Assembly (NCBI RefSeq): GCF_029350945.1
Contig: NZ_JARKMS010000001.1
Coordinates: forward strand, 1,082,313 to 1,146,312
DNA length: 64,000 bases
Source of the DNA: Maribacter huludaoensis
Lineage (GTDB): Bacteria > Bacteroidota > Bacteroidia > Flavobacteriales > Flavobacteriaceae
Direction: 5' to 3'
Below, one piece after another: positions 63,863 through 64,000 of the stretch (its first letter is position 1; the number at the start of each line of letters is the position of its first letter). Under the pieces are notes generated by a model, which was given only the letters and a program-made list of their open reading frames with translations, ran no database searches and was not told where the DNA came from. Position numbers and translations under genes: made by a program.

Positions 63863-64000
63863 CCCCTCCCGAGAGGGGAACAGTTTTTGACTTGTATTAA
63901 AAATTTTAGATAAGGCAGATTAAATGATATTTGAGGGAACATTGCTCCCGGCGCTCAACAATCTCAAAACAAAAAAACGTAATCTTCCCCTCTGGGGAGG
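63863..64000. repeat. Inverted GC-rich palindrome pair, right side at window edge
   Basis: CCCCTC-CCGA-GAGGGG (63863-63878) and CCCC-TCT-GGGG (63987-63997) are related in inverted orientation (each with GGGGAA on the outer or inner side) and flank ~105 bp without an ORF. It may be a REP- or MITE-like intergenic repeat; completeness cannot be judged as the window ends. Confidence 0.45.

Overview
The window looks like the chromosome of a marine-type Flavobacteriaceae (Bacteroidota). The evidence is the AT-rich composition, promoters of the TAnnTTTG type, a CTnDOT-like tra/mob gene set, TonB receptors with carboxypeptidase-like N-termini, and a polysaccharide-type sulfatase. I cannot name the genus.

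Left host flank (1-7569): the 3' part of a sulfatase gene; a leftward pair (UvrD-like helicase, then an exonuclease-like/GIY-YIG protein); an intergenic region with a candidate small RNA; a rightward unknown-umuD-umuC group; and a BLUF blue-light sensor. Two proteins here have lost catalytic residues: the exonuclease half of the GIY-YIG protein and the UmuD homologue.

Integrative conjugative element (about 52.3 kb, 7570-59891): it sits in the 3' half of an initiator tRNA-fMet gene. A 46-bp direct repeat marks both ends. The intact tRNA is at the right end and a 3' fragment at the left. Near both ends lies a second shared 26-bp repeat that is a plausible integrase arm site. Reading rightward: tyrosine integrase; an asparaginase-like fragment with a membrane LuxR-type regulator broken by one stop codon; RteC flanked by regularly spaced CCGTA/TACGG operator-like sites; an excisionase-like HTH protein; a replication pair (O-like protein plus helicase loader) with four 33-bp-spaced iterons inside the O-like gene; a metal block (CDF exporter, TonB receptor, Fur, GDCCVxC protein, MerTP, ArsR); an amidase; the traE-F-G-I-J-K-M-N operon; an efflux block (DUF6660, CzcA-TolC fusion, CzcB, Fur, P-type ATPase); mobC-mobB-mobA with a hairpin-rich oriT candidate; small genes and ssb with a structured 0.9-kb non-coding leader; a degenerate CPBP protein and a methyltransferase; and a ~16-kb same-strand copper block (HYC_CC_PP, CusA, CusC, HMA-AraC, multicopper oxidase-barrel fusion, DUF3347, a chimeric ORF, APC permease, CopA, DUF305, CusB).

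The element is therefore a self-transmissible heavy-metal-resistance ICE. Divalent-metal export appears to be controlled by two Fur paralogues acting on TGCAA-N5-TTGCA boxes, mercury-type uptake by ArsR, and copper export and oxidation by an AraC protein with its own metal-binding domain.

Right host flank (59922-64000): tRNA-fMet with its promoter, an AGCS sodium/alanine symporter, era, der, a strong terminator with a 25-T tract, and an inverted GC-rich palindrome pair cut by the window edge. All family names come from motif recognition by eye; no database search was run.
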